Below, in pieces: positions 6,377 to 7,562 of a stretch of 7,562 bases of DNA. Every line of letters starts with the position of its first letter. Positions within the stretch are counted from its first letter, which is position 1. The stretch is from assembly GCA_050942925.1 (NCBI GenBank), contig JBMNOF010000090.1, positions 1-7,562 of the forward strand, written 5' to 3'. The position numbers and the translations under genes are program-made. The notes beneath the pieces were generated by a model. That model was not told the DNA's origin and did no database searches. It was given only the letters and a program-made list of their open reading frames with translations. Source of the stretch: Spyradocola sp050942925. GTDB taxonomy: Bacteria > Bacillota > Clostridia > Christensenellales > UBA1750.

Positions 6377-6405
6377 TTGACAGGCGGCGCGCCGCGCGCT
6401 ACCAT
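6377..6405 (+). promoter_or_regulatory. Sigma-A promoter for the GH172 gene, with a palindrome in its spacer
   Basis: A perfect TTGACA (6377-6382) is followed by a 17-bp spacer and TACCAT (6400-6405), four of six matches to TATAAT. Transcription would start near 6412, about 42 nt before the ATG at 6454. The spacer is entirely G and C and contains the 12-bp palindrome GCGGCGCGCCGC (6384-6395). Such a GC-only spacer should be hard to melt or bend, which could make the promoter weak or regulator-dependent. Confidence 0.72.
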
Positions 6406-6434
6406 GAAGGCAATTCCCCAAATACATTCCTATG

Positions 6435-6444
6435 CCTTGCAAGG
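6435..6444 (+). promoter_or_regulatory. Palindrome overlapping the GH172 ribosome binding site
   Basis: CCTTGCAAGG is a perfect 10-bp palindrome whose right half overlaps the first four bases of the AAGGAGG ribosome binding site (6441-6447). As double-stranded DNA it could be a small binding site. As RNA it has no loop, so stable self-pairing within one molecule is unlikely. Confidence 0.3.
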
Positions 6445-6453
6445 AGGGACACC

Positions 6454-7521
6454 ATGTTGGATTTGTCAAGCCTTTCGCGCCTGCCGCGCTTTGAGACGCG
6501 CTCCATCAGCCCCGAAAACCGCACCGGTGAAAAGTCCGGCGGCGCGCGCACGCCCCTGGAGTCGGGCACAGCCCGCGCCGCGGCGCGCGACTTGGGAACC
6601 GGTTGGAAGGTCAATCCCTATCTGCACCTGGAGGCAGGGGAGACGCTGACCCTGGCCGACATCTCGGGTAGCGGCGTCATCCGCCACATCTGGCTCACGC
6701 CCACGGGCGCCTGGCGCAGCCAGATCCTGCGCTTTTATTGGGACGACAGCGAGACCCCGGCCGTAGAGTGCCCCTTGGGCGATTTCTTTGCCTGTGGGTG
6801 GGGGGAGTACGCCCAGGTTTCCTCCCTGGCGGTGTGCGTCAACCCCGGGTCTGCGTTCAATTCCTATTGGGAGATGCCCTTCCGCCGCCGCGCGCGCGTC
6901 ACGCTGGAGAACCGCGGGGCCGAGCGCTGCACCGTCTATTACCAGATCACCTATACCCTGGAGCCCGTGGAGGAGGACCGCGCCTACTTCCACGCCCAGT
7001 TCCACCGCCGGAACCCCTTGCCCTATAAGGAGGAGTTCCCCCTGCTGGACACGGTCGAGGGCCGCGGCGTCTACGCCGGAACCTATATGGCCTGGGGCGT
7101 GCACAACAGCGGCTGGTGGGGAGAGGGAGAGATCAAGTTCTTCCTCGACGGCGACCGGGAGTACCCCACCATCTGCGGCACGGGCACGGAGGACTACTTC
7201 TGCGGCTCCTATAACTTTGAAAACCAGAAGACCCACGAGTACCAGACCTTTACCACGCCCTATACGGGCCTGTGCCAGGTCCTGCGCCCGGATGGCGTCT
7301 ACCGCTCCCAGACGCGGTTTGGACTCTATCGCTGGCACATCCCGGACCCCATCGCCTTCTCCCAGGACATCCGCGTGACCATCCAGGCGCTCGGCTGGCG
7401 CAGCGGCGGCCGCTACCTGCCCTTGCAGGACGACATCTCCAGCGTCGCCTACTTCTATTTGGACCGCCCTGCCGCCGCTTTGCCGCCCCTGCCCTCGCAG
7501 GATGAGCTGGAAATCATCTGA
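6454..7521 (+). CDS. DUF2961 / glycoside hydrolase family 172 protein, predicted furanosidase
   Basis: A 355-residue protein recognised as DUF2961, now GH172. Family signatures are the N-terminal RSISPENRTGEK, the segment ending LTLADISGSGVIRHIWLTP, CPLGDFFACGWGEY, FNSYWEMPFRRRARVTLEN and the hallmark CGTGTEDYFCGSYNF. Characterised members have a double jelly-roll fold, form trimers or hexamers, and act on alpha-D-fructofuranosides (difructose anhydride I) or alpha-D-arabinofuranosides; two glutamates are catalytic. Glu246 of GTEDYF is the likely first, and Glu262 of THEYQ is my guess for the second. There is no signal peptide or membrane segment, so it should act in the cytoplasm on imported oligosaccharides. 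The ATG follows AAGGAGG (6441-6447) at 6 nt. It is divergent from fucI with its own promoter. The 41 bp after the stop show neither a terminator nor another gene. Family is secure; substrate is unproven. Confidence 0.9.
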   Translation: MLDLSSLSRLPRFETRSISPENRTGEKSGGARTPLESGTARAAARDLGTGWKVNPYLHLEAGETLTLADISGSGVIRHIWLTPTGAWRSQILRFYWDDSETPAVECPLGDFFACGWGEYAQVSSLAVCVNPGSAFNSYWEMPFRRRARVTLENRGAERCTVYYQITYTLEPVEEDRAYFHAQFHRRNPLPYKEEFPLLDTVEGRGVYAGTYMAWGVHNSGWWGEGEIKFFLDGDREYPTICGTGTEDYFCGSYNFENQKTHEYQTFTTPYTGLCQVLRPDGVYRSQTRFGLYRWHIPDPIAFSQDIRVTIQALGWRSGGRYLPLQDDISSVAYFYLDRPAAALPPLPSQDELEII

Positions 7522-7562
7522 GCATAGCGGGGACCAGTTGCTGTCGGCCCAGGGAAGGGCAG

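Noticed and set aside
6248..6469. An extended N-terminus for FucI from an upstream ATG.
   Set aside because: It would read across a good promoter (6306-6334) and ribosome binding site, and FucI homologues begin close to the ATG at 6247.
7522..7562. A possible terminator or start of another gene after the GH172 stop codon.
   Set aside because: The 41 bases show no stem followed by a T run and no ribosome binding site with a start codon; the window ends too soon to tell.

Overview
The window reads as GC-rich chromosomal DNA from an endospore-forming Firmicute, most likely a Clostridia-class gut-type bacterium. This is inferred from a YunB-family sporulation gene, strong AGGAGG-type Shine-Dalgarno sites, sigma-A-like promoters and U-tract terminators. 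The species cannot be named from this stretch. Five protein genes account for nearly all of it. There is no RNA gene, insertion sequence, CRISPR array or prophage.

Left part, 1 to 1628. A YebC/PmpR/TACO1-family gene on the minus strand runs off the left edge, and its own extended -10 promoter lies just upstream. Next, also on the minus strand, is yunB, a membrane-anchored sporulation protein that starts with TTG. Upstream of yunB is a short divergent intergenic region. It contains a candidate sporulation sigma-E promoter facing yunB and a 21-bp dyad symmetry, and ends with the ribosome binding site of the next gene.

Middle, 1629 to 4435. A bifunctional class A penicillin-binding protein (glycosyltransferase plus transpeptidase) lies on the plus strand. 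All catalytic motifs are intact, and it has an unusual cysteine-containing, serine-rich C-terminal extension. Two strong hairpins follow: one terminates the penicillin-binding protein gene, and the second can work in both directions and terminates the convergent gene.

Right part, 4436 to 7562. A complete L-fucose isomerase gene (fucI, minus strand) is divergent from a complete DUF2961/glycoside hydrolase family 172 gene (plus strand). Both have good sigma-A promoters placed back to back in a 206-bp control region that contains small dyads. FucI enzymes also isomerise D-arabinose, and GH172 includes D-arabinofuranosidases and alpha-D-fructofuranosidases. The pair therefore suggests a small sugar-catabolic module for D-arabinofuranose- or L-fucose-containing glycans, with a cytoplasmic hydrolase feeding the isomerase. 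That metabolic link is the most interesting hypothesis here. I saw no clearly undescribed multi-gene system.
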